A stretch of 6,965 nt of DNA from an uncultured Lachnospiraceae bacterium. Lineage in GTDB: Bacteria > Bacillota > Clostridia > Lachnospirales > Lachnospiraceae. This document shows, piece after piece, positions 1 through 5,989 of this stretch. The DNA lies in NCBI GenBank assembly GCA_934351765.1, contig CAKRJM010000116.1, forward strand, positions 1-6,965. Reading direction: 5' to 3'. The notes beneath the pieces are model-generated. The model had not been told where the DNA came from, ran no database searches, and saw nothing but the letters and a program-made list of their open reading frames with translations. The position numbers were made by a program, and so were the translations under genes. Each line of letters opens with the position of its first letter. Within the stretch, counting starts at the first letter, position 1.

Positions 1-16
1 AGCCCGAAAATAGCGT

Positions 17-206
17 CTAAATGTGAAACACTTGATTCTGAGGCAAAGATGGAAGAAGCAAGATGAAGATACCGTTCTTGTTTTCGTCCAGCTCACGGTT
101 CAGGTCGTTGAGGGCGGCTTCGTCATTGTTGAGTTGGATCTGCCAGTGCCTTTTTAAACTCTTTTTCACATTCAGGACCGATCTTCAGTCCGAAACTGTC
201 TGCCAT
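17..206 (-). pseudogene. Remnant of phage tail tape-measure protein (N-terminus plus frame-shifted coiled-coil piece)
   Basis: Reading from 206 downwards, ATG starts a 27-residue frame, MADSFGLKIGPECEKEFKKA..., that matches my memory of the N-terminus of tail tape-measure proteins in Clostridia phages (typically MA(D/E)SFGLKIG-EGEKEFKKAL). It stops at 125-123. Overlapping it in another frame from 145, the sequence continues WQIQLNNDEAALNDLNRELD, which resembles the Asn/Glu/Leu-rich coiled coil found some way further into such proteins; this frame runs to a stop at 19-17, though resemblance fades after about position 74. Intact tape-measure proteins run to many hundreds of residues and set tail length, so this is a dead fragment. 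I infer an internal deletion that fused two parts out of frame near 143-150. The family assignment is from memory of the motif, not a search. Confidence 0.6.
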
Positions 207-248
207 GTACCGCCATCTCTTCGTAGATGACATGAAAAAAGGACCCTC

Positions 249-570
249 TCACCGAGAAGTAGGGACAAAAACGTCCGAAGTTCTCGATGAAAGCGTGCGT
301 GATGGTATGAAAAAGGAGCGGCCCAGAAAGGTCACTCCTCGTAGATATATGAGTTATTTTGTCAGAACAATTCTACCCGGCCAAGCAGCAGGTCGATCAG
401 ATTGCAGTGGAAGATGCCGTTGTCGTCATAAAAGTTGTGCGGCACATCCATACGGACGATGACCTTTATCTCGCCGTTCCACATACTGTGGATCAGTCGG
501 TTCATATAGGAATCTCGTTTAACCATGCATTTCACCTTGTACTTAGGACGAAACTGTCCGAACTTCTATG
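249..570. repeat. Two imperfect direct-repeat copies (249-289 and 532-570)
   Basis: On the plus strand the copies begin TCACC and end in TTCT(CG)ATG. Across the first 36 aligned bases 26 match, including GGACnAAA and GTCCGAA. Each copy contains a short GGAC...GTCC inverted repeat (GGACAAAAACGTCC and GGACGAAACTGTCC). On the minus strand each copy ends in GGTGA; the 532-570 copy supplies the AAGGTG ribosome binding site of the truncated ATPase-like frame. The copies may be duplicated 5' leader sequence or recombination scars. Confidence 0.4.
362..526 (-). pseudogene. Short chimeric ORF beginning like an AAA_14-type ATPase, truncated before the P-loop
   Basis: A 54-codon minus-strand frame starts at ATG 526-524, preceded by AAGGTG six bases upstream. 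Its first ~23 residues, MVKRDSYMNRLIHSMWNGEI followed by KVI, resemble the start of the common clostridial ATP-binding proteins with AAA_14 and DUF4143 domains. In those proteins this stretch runs straight into a Walker A motif of the TGxRRxGKS type. Here the P-loop is absent: the frame continues VRMDVPHNFYDDNGIFHCNL and ends after LLLGRVELF. Full-length members have about 380-450 residues. I read this as the 5' stub of such a gene, joined by deletion or recombination to unrelated DNA. It could instead be a genuine small protein with a chance resemblance; the ribosome binding site would allow translation. Confidence 0.4.
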
Positions 571-785
571 TATAGAATGCCGCGATTTTTGAAAAATATC
601 AAGGCTGTACGAAAAAGTTTACAAAGAAGTTACGACGGAAACGGACTAAGTTCGAGATGAAGGCGGGCAAGGCCGTAATAGAGAAGCCGGGTAAACTCTA
701 ACTGGTGATTCTTTTGATCCATTTTGGTAAAAGGGTATCATCCTCTTTAAGAATTCTGCGTATCCAATCAGTAACAAGATTCCAT

Positions 786-1976
786 TCAGTTTTCAAAATG
801 AACATTCAGCTCGACAATCTCACTGTCGGTGCCGACCCGCATGTCCGGCCCCCAGATTCCGACACCGGAGGTAACCACCGAGTACATCTGGTCAAATTTT
901 TTCAGGCCGTAGGCGTTTTTATACATCATGGCGACCAGGAGGTTTCCGGGAAAAAGCTGGCCGTCGTGAGTATGTCCGCAGAGGTGGGCATCGGCTCCGG
1001 CGGCTGCCAGCTCCTCGATCTGACGGGGCTGATGCTCCAGGACAAAGATGGGCTTGGACTGATCCAGACTGCTTAAAAGCTCTTCCGGCGAAAGACGGCC
1101 GTCCTCAACCTTACGGGCGCGGCTTTTATCACGGCGGCCTACAAGATAGAAGGAATCGTTAATGCAGACCGTCTTATCGTTGAGCAGCGTGATCCCGGCG
1201 TTTTCCAGAAGATCCTTCATGCGGGTATCATCGGACAGTTTTTCTTTTTTATCGAAGGCAAAGCCCACAAGAATGTTTTCGCTGACATCGTGATTACCCC
1301 AGCAGGCGTATGTTCCGTATTTACTTTTCAGGCTCTTTAAGGCAGCAGTGATGGCCTCCGGATCGTCCAGGGCATCATAATCGTTGTCGAAGATGTCGCC
1401 GGCAATACAGATGAGATCCGGCTCCAGGGTATTGATCCGCTGTACCATTTTTTCAATATAGGTATGGTCGATGCTGTAGCCCATGTGCAGATCTGCAATC
1501 AGGGCGATCTTCAGATCCTGGTCAGTGCAGGCTTTCTGAACCGTGATATCGTATTCCTTTACCTTTAAGGTACGCGCATGGACGATCCCGTAGATGCTCA
1601 CCAGAAGGATGGCAGAAACTACGGCGGCACCGCCCAGGATAAAGGTTTTCCTAGAGTGGAGCCTTTTCTTATCGACCTTTGTGAAATGATGGAGGATCAG
1701 GCGGATCAGATCGCCGGTGACGACGAAGAAGATGATATAAAGAAGCGTTCCCAGCCAGTAGTTGCTCAGATGCTTGAAAAACCACTTCAGATGGGGCTGG
1801 CGCATGAAAAACGCGATGATGGACGAACAGGATATGATGAGGAACAGGATACAGTAGGGAATCGTGAACCAGTTCCGTTTAAAGAAGTCGGAACAGGAAC
1901 CCAGCCAGCGCAGGTTCCAGCGCAGCAGATAAAAGATCACGAGAAGATACAGGGGGGATAAGATTACGGCAACCAT
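786..1976 (-). CDS. Membrane-anchored metallophosphoesterase (YkuE/YaeI-like)
   Basis: 396 residues. The N-terminal third carries about four hydrophobic segments (roughly 1-20, 37-57, 72-96, 112-133). The catalytic calcineurin-like domain follows from about 155 to the end. All five metal-site motifs are present: ADLHMG (D162, H164), GDIFDND (D194), GNHD (227-230), EHQP (H316) and CGHTHDGQ (H335, H337), with the late SGVGIWGPDMRVG loop typical of YkuE/YaeI/LpxG-like enzymes. A two-metal phosphohydrolase is therefore well supported. The substrate is unknown; relatives cleave lipid or nucleotide phosphodiesters, and the membrane anchor suggests a lipid-linked or envelope substrate. The start at 1976 has AAAGGAG seven bases upstream. 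It is transcribed away from the two-component genes. No clear terminator follows the stop, where the decayed region begins. Confidence 0.9.
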   Translation of the reverse strand: MVAVILSPLYLLVIFYLLRWNLRWLGSCSDFFKRNWFTIPYCILFLIISCSSIIAFFMRQPHLKWFFKHLSNYWLGTLLYIIFFVVTGDLIRLILHHFTKVDKKRLHSRKTFILGGAAVVSAILLVSIYGIVHARTLKVKEYDITVQKACTDQDLKIALIADLHMGYSIDHTYIEKMVQRINTLEPDLICIAGDIFDNDYDALDDPEAITAALKSLKSKYGTYACWGNHDVSENILVGFAFDKKEKLSDDTRMKDLLENAGITLLNDKTVCINDSFYLVGRRDKSRARKVEDGRLSPEELLSSLDQSKPIFVLEHQPRQIEELAAAGADAHLCGHTHDGQLFPGNLLVAMMYKNAYGLKKFDQMYSVVTSGVGIWGPDMRVGTDSEIVELNVHFEN

Positions 1977-2018
1977 GAAATGGCTCCTTTCTGCTTTTGA
2001 TGGCTAAAAATTTCAGAC

Positions 2019-2032
2019 ACCGGAAAACCGGT
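2019..2032. repeat. Perfect small hairpin ACCGG-AAAA-CCGGT in the metallophosphoesterase leader
   Basis: A perfect 5-base inverted repeat with a four-base loop lies between the proposed -10 and the start codon of the minus-strand gene. It sits just after the expected transcription start, where it could form a 5' stabilising stem in the mRNA or serve as a small operator. It has no T-run and is not a terminator. Confidence 0.4.
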
Positions 2033-2044
2033 AAACTGTCATTT

Positions 2045-2074
2045 ATTATAACACGGGGAGAAAAGTCCTGTACA
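2045..2074 (-). promoter_or_regulatory. Candidate promoter of the metallophosphoesterase gene
   Basis: On the minus strand a perfect TATAAT (-10, plus-strand 2050-2045) sits 18 bases downstream of TGTACA (-35, 2074-2069). Transcription would start near 2038, giving a leader of about 60 bases. The -35 is only partly consensus, so the -10 carries most of the weight. Confidence 0.55.
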
Positions 2075-2146
2075 GGAGTTTCCTTAAGATTTTCTGTTTA
2101 TTCGAGGAGGATTCGCGGAAGATTGACGTCTGCACCGCTTCAGGGG

Positions 2147-2175
2147 TTGCGGCAGAGGCGGCGAGCAGGTACAAT
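2147..2175 (+). promoter_or_regulatory. Candidate promoter of the two-component operon
   Basis: TTGCGG (2147-2152) and TACAAT (2170-2175) are 17 bases apart, giving a start near 2182 and a short leader that still includes the AGGAGG at 2188-2193. The -10 matches five of six consensus bases and the -35 only three of six. A TTGACG further upstream at 2123-2128 has no partner at proper spacing. Confidence 0.35.
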
Positions 2176-2201
2176 AGGAGGCAGAACAGGAGGAGCAGGA
2201 G

Positions 2202-2867
2202 ATGAGGGTATTATTTGTGGAGGACGATCCCAGCATCGCCATGGGACTGGAATATTCGCTGACACAGGAGGGCTACGACATCTGCGTGTGCCGCCAGGTA
2301 TCGGAAGCGCTGGAAGCACTGGACCGGGAGACGTTTGATCTCTGTCTTCTGGATGTGACACTTCCGGACGGGACCGGCTATGAAATCTGCCGAAAGGCAA
2401 AAAAACGGGAGGAGACGGCGGTCATCTTTCTGACGGCCTGCGATGATGAGGGAAATGTGGTCATGGGGCTGGATATGGGGGCGGACGATTATATCACAAA
2501 GCCTTTTCGTATCCGGGAGCTTCTGTCCCGCATGAAGTCAGTGCTGCGGCGGTACAAAAAGACCGAGAACGGCGTTCAGAACCTGCAGTTCGGCCCCATT
2601 ACCATTTCGCCGCTCCAGGCGAAGGTCTATAAAAACGGGGAGGAGCTTATGCTGACTGCCATGGAATACCGGCTGCTTCTGACGCTGGCCCAGGCGGAGG
2701 GAAAGGTGCTCACCAGAAATCAGCTTCTGGAATCACTCTGGGATGTGGGCGGCGATTATGTCAATGACAATACGCTGACGGTTTATATCAAGCGTCTGCG
2801 GGGAAAGCTGGGAGAGGAGGAGCTGATCCATACCGTCCGCGGCATGGGATATCGGCTGGGTGTATAG
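2202..2867 (+). CDS. OmpR/PhoB-family response regulator
   Basis: 221 residues. The receiver domain (about 1-115) has the acidic pair E7/D8-D9, phospho-acceptor D51 in LLDVTLPDG, the switch threonine in FLTA (T78), and K100 in DDYITKPF. A winged-helix DNA-binding domain (about 127-220) follows, with the recognisable LTAMEYRLLLTLAQ, VLTRNQLLESLWD, VNDNTLTVYIKRLRGKLG and IHTVRGMGYRLG stretches of the family. It should be phosphorylated by the kinase encoded immediately downstream and then bind direct repeats at target promoters. The start is fixed by AGGAGG eight bases before ATG. The stop is two bases before the kinase ATG, so the two genes are translationally coupled. No target gene can be named; the adjacent 3D-domain gene and the operon itself are the obvious candidates. 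Confidence 0.93.
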   Translation: MRVLFVEDDPSIAMGLEYSLTQEGYDICVCRQVSEALEALDRETFDLCLLDVTLPDGTGYEICRKAKKREETAVIFLTACDDEGNVVMGLDMGADDYITKPFRIRELLSRMKSVLRRYKKTENGVQNLQFGPITISPLQAKVYKNGEELMLTAMEYRLLLTLAQAEGKVLTRNQLLESLWDVGGDYVNDNTLTVYIKRLRGKLGEEELIHTVRGMGYRLGV

Positions 2868-2869
2868 AA

Positions 2870-3868
2870 ATGTTTCGGAATCATGAAGTGAAACAGGGGT
2901 TTGTTTTTCTTTTTACAGCGGGGATCCTTTTCGCGGTGCTGACTGCATGGTTTCCCGGGCTGGCCCTTTTCTGGATTATCGGACTTTTTGCGGCAGCGGC
3001 AGGGAGCTATCTGGCGGTCAATCATCTTCGGTACCGGAAGATCTCGGAGCTGTCCATGTATTTGAAGCGGGTCCTCGGCGGAGAAATGAATCTTCATGTT
3101 CCCGACAACGCAGAGGGAGAATTAAGTCTTTTACGGAATGACATTTACAAGCTGGTAACGACGCTGGAGACTCAGGCAGAGCTTCTGCGGGCGGACCGGG
3201 CCTATCTGGCAGATTCACTGTCCAATATTTCCCATCAGTTAAAGACTCCCATGACGTCCATGCTGGTCATCACGGATATTTTAAGGGAGGATCTTCCGGA
3301 GGAGAAGCGGGAGGATTTCATGAAGACGCTCCGCTCTCAGCTGAAACGGATGGAATGGCTGCTCAGTGCGCTGTTGAAGATTTCACGGCTGGATGCCGGG
3401 ACAGTACAGTTTAAGCAGGAAACGGTGGAGGTAAAGACGCTGGTGGATCATGCGGCGGAGCATCTGCTGATTCCAATGGAATTAAAGGAGCAGACGTTTT
3501 CGGCAGAGATCCCGAAGGGGCTTACATTGACCTGCGATCTTTCCTGGACGGCGGAGGCAGTTGCCAATATTTTGAAAAACTGTATGGAGCATACGCCGGA
3601 GCAGGGCCGGATCACCGTTCGGGGCGAGGAGCATGGGCTGTATGTGCAGCTTGTGATCGAGGATACCGGAGAAGGAATCCTGCCAGAGGAGCTCCCCCAT
3701 ATTTTTGAGCGGTTTTATAAGGGCAGGAATGCCGGAAAGGACAGTGTCGGAATCGGCCTGGCTATGGCGAAGGACATCATCGGCGGGCAGAACGGCAAGC
3801 TGGAGGTGGAGAGTACGCCGGGAGTGGGAACCAGATTTGTAATCCGGTTGTATCGGAAAGTGATCTAG
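2870..3868 (+). CDS. Sensor histidine kinase with minimal extracellular loop
   Basis: 332 residues. Two membrane segments (about 9-28 and 31-51) are separated by only a few residues, so there is essentially no outer sensor domain. A cytoplasmic linker (about 52-110, HAMP-like in character) leads to the dimerisation domain with the phospho-acceptor H122 in SNISHQLKTPMTSM. The ATPase domain carries the N-box (N233-ILKN-CMEHT), the G1 motif DTGEG (265-269), the F-box FERFYKG (279-285) and G2 GIGLAMA (294-300). All catalytic elements are intact. Size and topology recall intramembrane-sensing kinases such as BceS, which usually read the state of an ABC transporter or the lipid phase; no transporter gene lies next to it here. 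The ATG has only a weak upstream ribosome binding site and probably relies on coupling to the regulator gene. Confidence 0.92.
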   Translation: MFRNHEVKQGFVFLFTAGILFAVLTAWFPGLALFWIIGLFAAAAGSYLAVNHLRYRKISELSMYLKRVLGGEMNLHVPDNAEGELSLLRNDIYKLVTTLETQAELLRADRAYLADSLSNISHQLKTPMTSMLVITDILREDLPEEKREDFMKTLRSQLKRMEWLLSALLKISRLDAGTVQFKQETVEVKTLVDHAAEHLLIPMELKEQTFSAEIPKGLTLTCDLSWTAEAVANILKNCMEHTPEQGRITVRGEEHGLYVQLVIEDTGEGILPEELPHIFERFYKGRNAGKDSVGIGLAMAKDIIGGQNGKLEVESTPGVGTRFVIRLYRKVI

Positions 3869-3928
3869 GGAGAAAGAAAGTCTGCAGCTGAAAAAACGGA
3901 CTTGAATCAAAGCAAAAATGGAAGCTGT

Positions 3929-3957
3929 TTGGAAATCCCGATTTCCGGCAATACTAT
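3929..3957 (+). promoter_or_regulatory. Candidate promoter of the 3D-domain gene with inverted repeat in its spacer
   Basis: TTGGAA (3929-3934) and TACTAT (3952-3957) are exactly 17 bases apart; each matches four of six consensus bases. The predicted start near 3964 leaves a leader that includes the GAAAGGAAG ribosome binding site and the ATG at 3987. The 16-base perfect inverted repeat GGAAATC-CC-GATTTCC (3931-3946) overlaps the -35 and spacer, the usual place for a repressor operator. Confidence 0.4.
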
Positions 3958-3986
3958 GGCAAAGCAGAAAGAAAGGAAGAATTTCA

Positions 3987-4703
3987 ATGAAAGCATTTGT
4001 CATAGGACTCAGTATCATGATGGCAGCCGCAGGCAGCAGAGGAAACGCCGGAAGCGGAACCTGTGCGGCAGGAGCGGGAATATATGCGGCCGGGTTTGAT
4101 GCAGGAAGGCTGGCCGGATTTGTGCCGGCGGGAAGGGACGGCGTGACTCAGGTGGGAGAACCGGACTGGGAGACGAACGAGGAGACAGAGTCCCATGCCG
4201 ATGGAGAAAACACGGTTCCGAACGGGACGGTTGAAGAGACAGCAGGGAACGGAAATCCGGAGACAGCGCCGGGCAGCGAAGCCGCAGAAAATCAGGCGGC
4301 GGAAACCGTTTATGAGGAAAACAGTGCAGATCTCGAAACGGATCAGAAGGAAGCGGGAGCGGAGGAACAGGCCGAGGAGGTTTCCGGAAACGGACGCTGG
4401 GTGAGCCTGGGCGATGACTGGGTGATCACTTATTATTGTCCGCTGGAGTGCTGCAACGACCAGTGGGCATGGCAGACCAGCACAGAGGAGCCCATGCAGC
4501 TTCATCATACCATAGCGGTGGATCCGTCGGTGATCCCTTATTATACTCATGTGCGGATCGGCGGTCTGGACTACGAGTATGTGGCGGAGGACTGCGGCGG
4601 CGGAATCAAGGGAAAACGGATCGATGTTCTGGTGGAGAACTGTGATCTGGCCAATGAGCTTGGGGTAGACCGGAATATTGAGGTCTGGGTGGAAAATCCG
4701 TAA
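3987..4703 (+). CDS. Secreted 3D-domain protein (putative cell-wall lytic or peptidoglycan-modifying enzyme)
   Basis: 238 residues from the ATG at 3987, chosen because GAAAGGAAG lies seven bases upstream and the protein then opens with a signal-like stretch MKAFVIGLSIMMAAAG. An in-frame ATG at 3918 would add 23 residues but lacks a good ribosome binding site and would lie upstream of the proposed promoter. After the signal comes a long low-complexity linker rich in Glu, Ala, Asn and Thr (about 55-135). The C-terminal domain (about 138-238) is a 3D domain named for three aspartates: D179 in IAVDPSVIP, D202 in VAEDCGGGIKGKRID, and D213. The early YYCPLECCN cysteine cluster is also typical of clostridial members. 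Relatives share the double-psi barrel fold of MltA-type lytic transglycosylases and act on peptidoglycan. No G5, LysM or other wall-binding domain is present. Enzyme activity is inferred. Confidence 0.82.
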   Translation: MKAFVIGLSIMMAAAGSRGNAGSGTCAAGAGIYAAGFDAGRLAGFVPAGRDGVTQVGEPDWETNEETESHADGENTVPNGTVEETAGNGNPETAPGSEAAENQAAETVYEENSADLETDQKEAGAEEQAEEVSGNGRWVSLGDDWVITYYCPLECCNDQWAWQTSTEEPMQLHHTIAVDPSVIPYYTHVRIGGLDYEYVAEDCGGGIKGKRIDVLVENCDLANELGVDRNIEVWVENP

Positions 4704-4717
4704 TCGGATCAGAAAGG

Positions 4718-4750
4718 AAAGCTCCGGATATGATACCGGGGCTTTTCGTC
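4718..4750 (+). terminator. Hairpin terminator after the 3D-domain gene
   Basis: A ten-base stem AAAGCTCCGG / CCGGGGCTTT (4718-4727 with 4736-4745, one T-G wobble) encloses an eight-base loop and begins 14 bases after the stop codon. It is followed by only a short T-stretch (TTTTCGTC), so termination may be incomplete. Confidence 0.65.
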
Positions 4751-4789
4751 ATAAGGTGGAAGTAAAAAAACTTTGAATTTCAATATAAG

Positions 4790-4818
4790 TTGACAAACGG
4801 GATAAATGACCTTACAAT
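4790..4818 (+). promoter_or_regulatory. Strong vegetative promoter of the degV-like unit
   Basis: A perfect TTGACA (4790-4795) and TACAAT (4813-4818, five of six) with an ideal 17-base spacer and AT-rich sequence upstream. The transcript would begin near 4825 and include the GGAGG at 4846-4850. This is the best promoter in the window and suggests constitutive expression. Confidence 0.8.
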
Positions 4819-4858
4819 GGGAAGGGATTTTTTGCCATAAGAAACGGAGGAGAAGAAG

Positions 4859-5740
4859 ATGAGAGAATATATAATCGCAACCGACAGCACAGCAGATCTT
4901 CCCGCAGAGGAATTTGAACGCCTGGGGATCGAAGTGGTGCCTATGGAGTTTCTTGTGGACGAAACACCTTATAAGCATTATGCGGACGCAAGAGAGATGA
5001 GTCTCGATGTGTTTTATGAAAAGATCAAGGCAGGAGCAAAGGTCGGCACGACTCAGATCAACGGCTATACCTATGAGACGGCCTTTACGCCGATCCTGGA
5101 GCAGGGAAAGGATATTTTATACCTGTGCTTTTCCTCCGGCTTAAGCGGAACCTATCAGGCATCGGTACTGGCCACGGAGGAGCTTTCCGGGAAATATCCG
5201 GAGCGGAAGATCGTTACCATCGATACCAGATGTGCTTCGGTGGGTGAGGGGCTTCTGGTATATCTGGCCGGTTTAAAGAAGAAGGAAGGACTGTCCATGG
5301 ACGAGCTGGAGGCCTGGGTTTATGAAAACCGCCTGAAGGTGCGCCACTGGTTTGTGGTGGACGATCTGGATCATCTGCGCCAGGGAGGACGGATTTCAGC
5401 CGCACAGGCGATTCTGGGTACGGCGCTGGGCGTAAAGCCGCTGTTAAGCGTGGACGCAGAGGGCAAGCTTGTCAATACGGCCAAGCTGCGCGGCGCCAAA
5501 AAGATCCTGGAAACCTTCTGCACAAAGATCGGCACCGAGGGAGCAGACAGCGCTTCCCAGACGGTTGTGATCGGTCATGCCGCAAACCTGGAGCTGGCAA
5601 AGAAGCTGGAGGCCGTGCTTCTGGAGCGGGGGCTTATAAAGACGGCTCTGATCGCGGATATCGGCCCGATCATCGGAAGCCATGTGGGCGCAGGCATGTG
5701 CGCACTGGTCTATATGAGTGACCGGGATCTGGAGCAGTAG
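4859..5740 (+). CDS. DegV family fatty-acid-binding protein (FakB-like)
   Basis: 293 residues, the usual family length of 280-290. Family hallmarks appear in order: ATDSTADLP near the N-terminus (7-15), the TTQIN loop (64-68), FSSGLSGTYQ (91-100), IDTRCASVGEG (121-131), VVDDLDHLRQGGRIS (about 167-180) and the C-terminal IGPIIGSHVGAGM (268-280). DegV proteins bind one fatty acid between two domains. In Firmicutes, FakB members present the fatty acid to the kinase FakA to make acyl phosphate for phospholipid synthesis. No fakA-like gene is in the window, so the partner must be elsewhere. The start has GGAGG eight bases upstream and follows a near-consensus promoter. The next small gene begins 13 bases after the stop and is probably co-transcribed. 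Which fatty acid it prefers cannot be read from the sequence. Confidence 0.92.
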   Translation: MREYIIATDSTADLPAEEFERLGIEVVPMEFLVDETPYKHYADAREMSLDVFYEKIKAGAKVGTTQINGYTYETAFTPILEQGKDILYLCFSSGLSGTYQASVLATEELSGKYPERKIVTIDTRCASVGEGLLVYLAGLKKKEGLSMDELEAWVYENRLKVRHWFVVDDLDHLRQGGRISAAQAILGTALGVKPLLSVDAEGKLVNTAKLRGAKKILETFCTKIGTEGADSASQTVVIGHAANLELAKKLEAVLLERGLIKTALIADIGPIIGSHVGAGMCALVYMSDRDLEQ

Positions 5741-5753
5741 AGGAGAGACAGAT

Positions 5754-5981
5754 ATGAAGGAATACGAGGTTGTGTGGGAGATTTTTAATGAATGTGCCAA
5801 CAATCAGATGAGAGATGTTTTTTTTGAAGAGATCGAAACGGATGATCCGGAAGCATATGTGCGACGTAAAATGGAAGGAAAGCAGGTGTCCTGGGAGAAA
5901 GAGGAGCTTGCGGACGGAAGCATCGTATTTCATGTAGATGCGGCAGGGATCGCAGAGCGGTTTACGTTTACGGAGATATAA
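5754..5981 (+). CDS. Small acidic protein of unknown function
   Basis: 75 residues starting MKEYEVVWEIFNECANNQMR and ending RFTFTEI. The start at 5754 is chosen because AGGAGAG (5741-5747) lies immediately upstream; a longer frame opens in the end of the degV-like gene but has no ribosome binding site. The sequence is soluble, rich in Glu and Asp, with no signal, membrane segment or metal motif. Its EVVWEIF...CANNQMRDVFFEEIE stretch looks conserved and well coded rather than random, and it is followed by a clear terminator. I have the impression of similar small proteins in Lachnospiraceae but cannot name a family. Linkage to the degV-like gene hints at a shared regulon, not necessarily a shared function. 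Confidence 0.75.
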   Translation: MKEYEVVWEIFNECANNQMRDVFFEEIETDDPEAYVRRKMEGKQVSWEKEELADGSIVFHVDAAGIAERFTFTEI

Positions 5982-5989
5982 AAGTATTT

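Larger units (their letters stand above)
1..785. other. Gene-poor stretch made of degraded phage and mobile-element fragments
   Basis: No intact gene with a start, ribosome binding site and family-like length is visible here. On the minus strand there are several short open stretches that read like pieces of real proteins but break after 20-55 codons: tape-measure protein pieces (206-74) and an ATPase N-terminus (526-362). Between them, minus-strand 361-158 is open in one frame but resembles nothing I recognise. The first ~75 bases are open on the minus strand to the window edge (ending ...DAIFG) and may belong to a further fragment. The forward-strand open frames in this stretch lie antisense to these pieces and look like shadows. 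The pattern suggests a decayed prophage or integrated element beside the metallophosphoesterase gene. Confidence 0.6.

Noticed and set aside
205..592. Two overlapping plus-strand open frames (205-462 and 359-592)
   Set aside because: They run antisense to the phage and ATPase fragments, lack convincing ribosome binding sites and have no family-like sequence.
1578..1961. Plus-strand 127-codon frame opposite the metallophosphoesterase N-terminus
   Set aside because: It is the antisense shadow of the membrane segments; composition is unusual and no ribosome binding site is present.
2103..2200. Leader peptide starting at TTG 2123 after GAGGAGG (2104-2110)
   Set aside because: The frame has low-complexity Gly/Arg/Ala content and runs without stop through the real regulator start, so it looks accidental.
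3918..3986. Upstream in-frame start giving a 261-residue 3D protein
   Set aside because: No good ribosome binding site before 3918, it would bury the signal segment, and it lies upstream of the likely promoter.
3482..4018. Minus-strand 178-codon frame opposite the kinase ATPase domain
   Set aside because: Shadow of a clearly real kinase gene with intact N, G1, F and G2 boxes; the antisense protein shows no motif.
3984..4550. Minus-strand 188-codon frame opposite the 3D-domain gene
   Set aside because: The plus-strand frame has the three 3D aspartates, a signal-like start and a ribosome binding site; the antisense frame is Arg/Cys-rich shadow.
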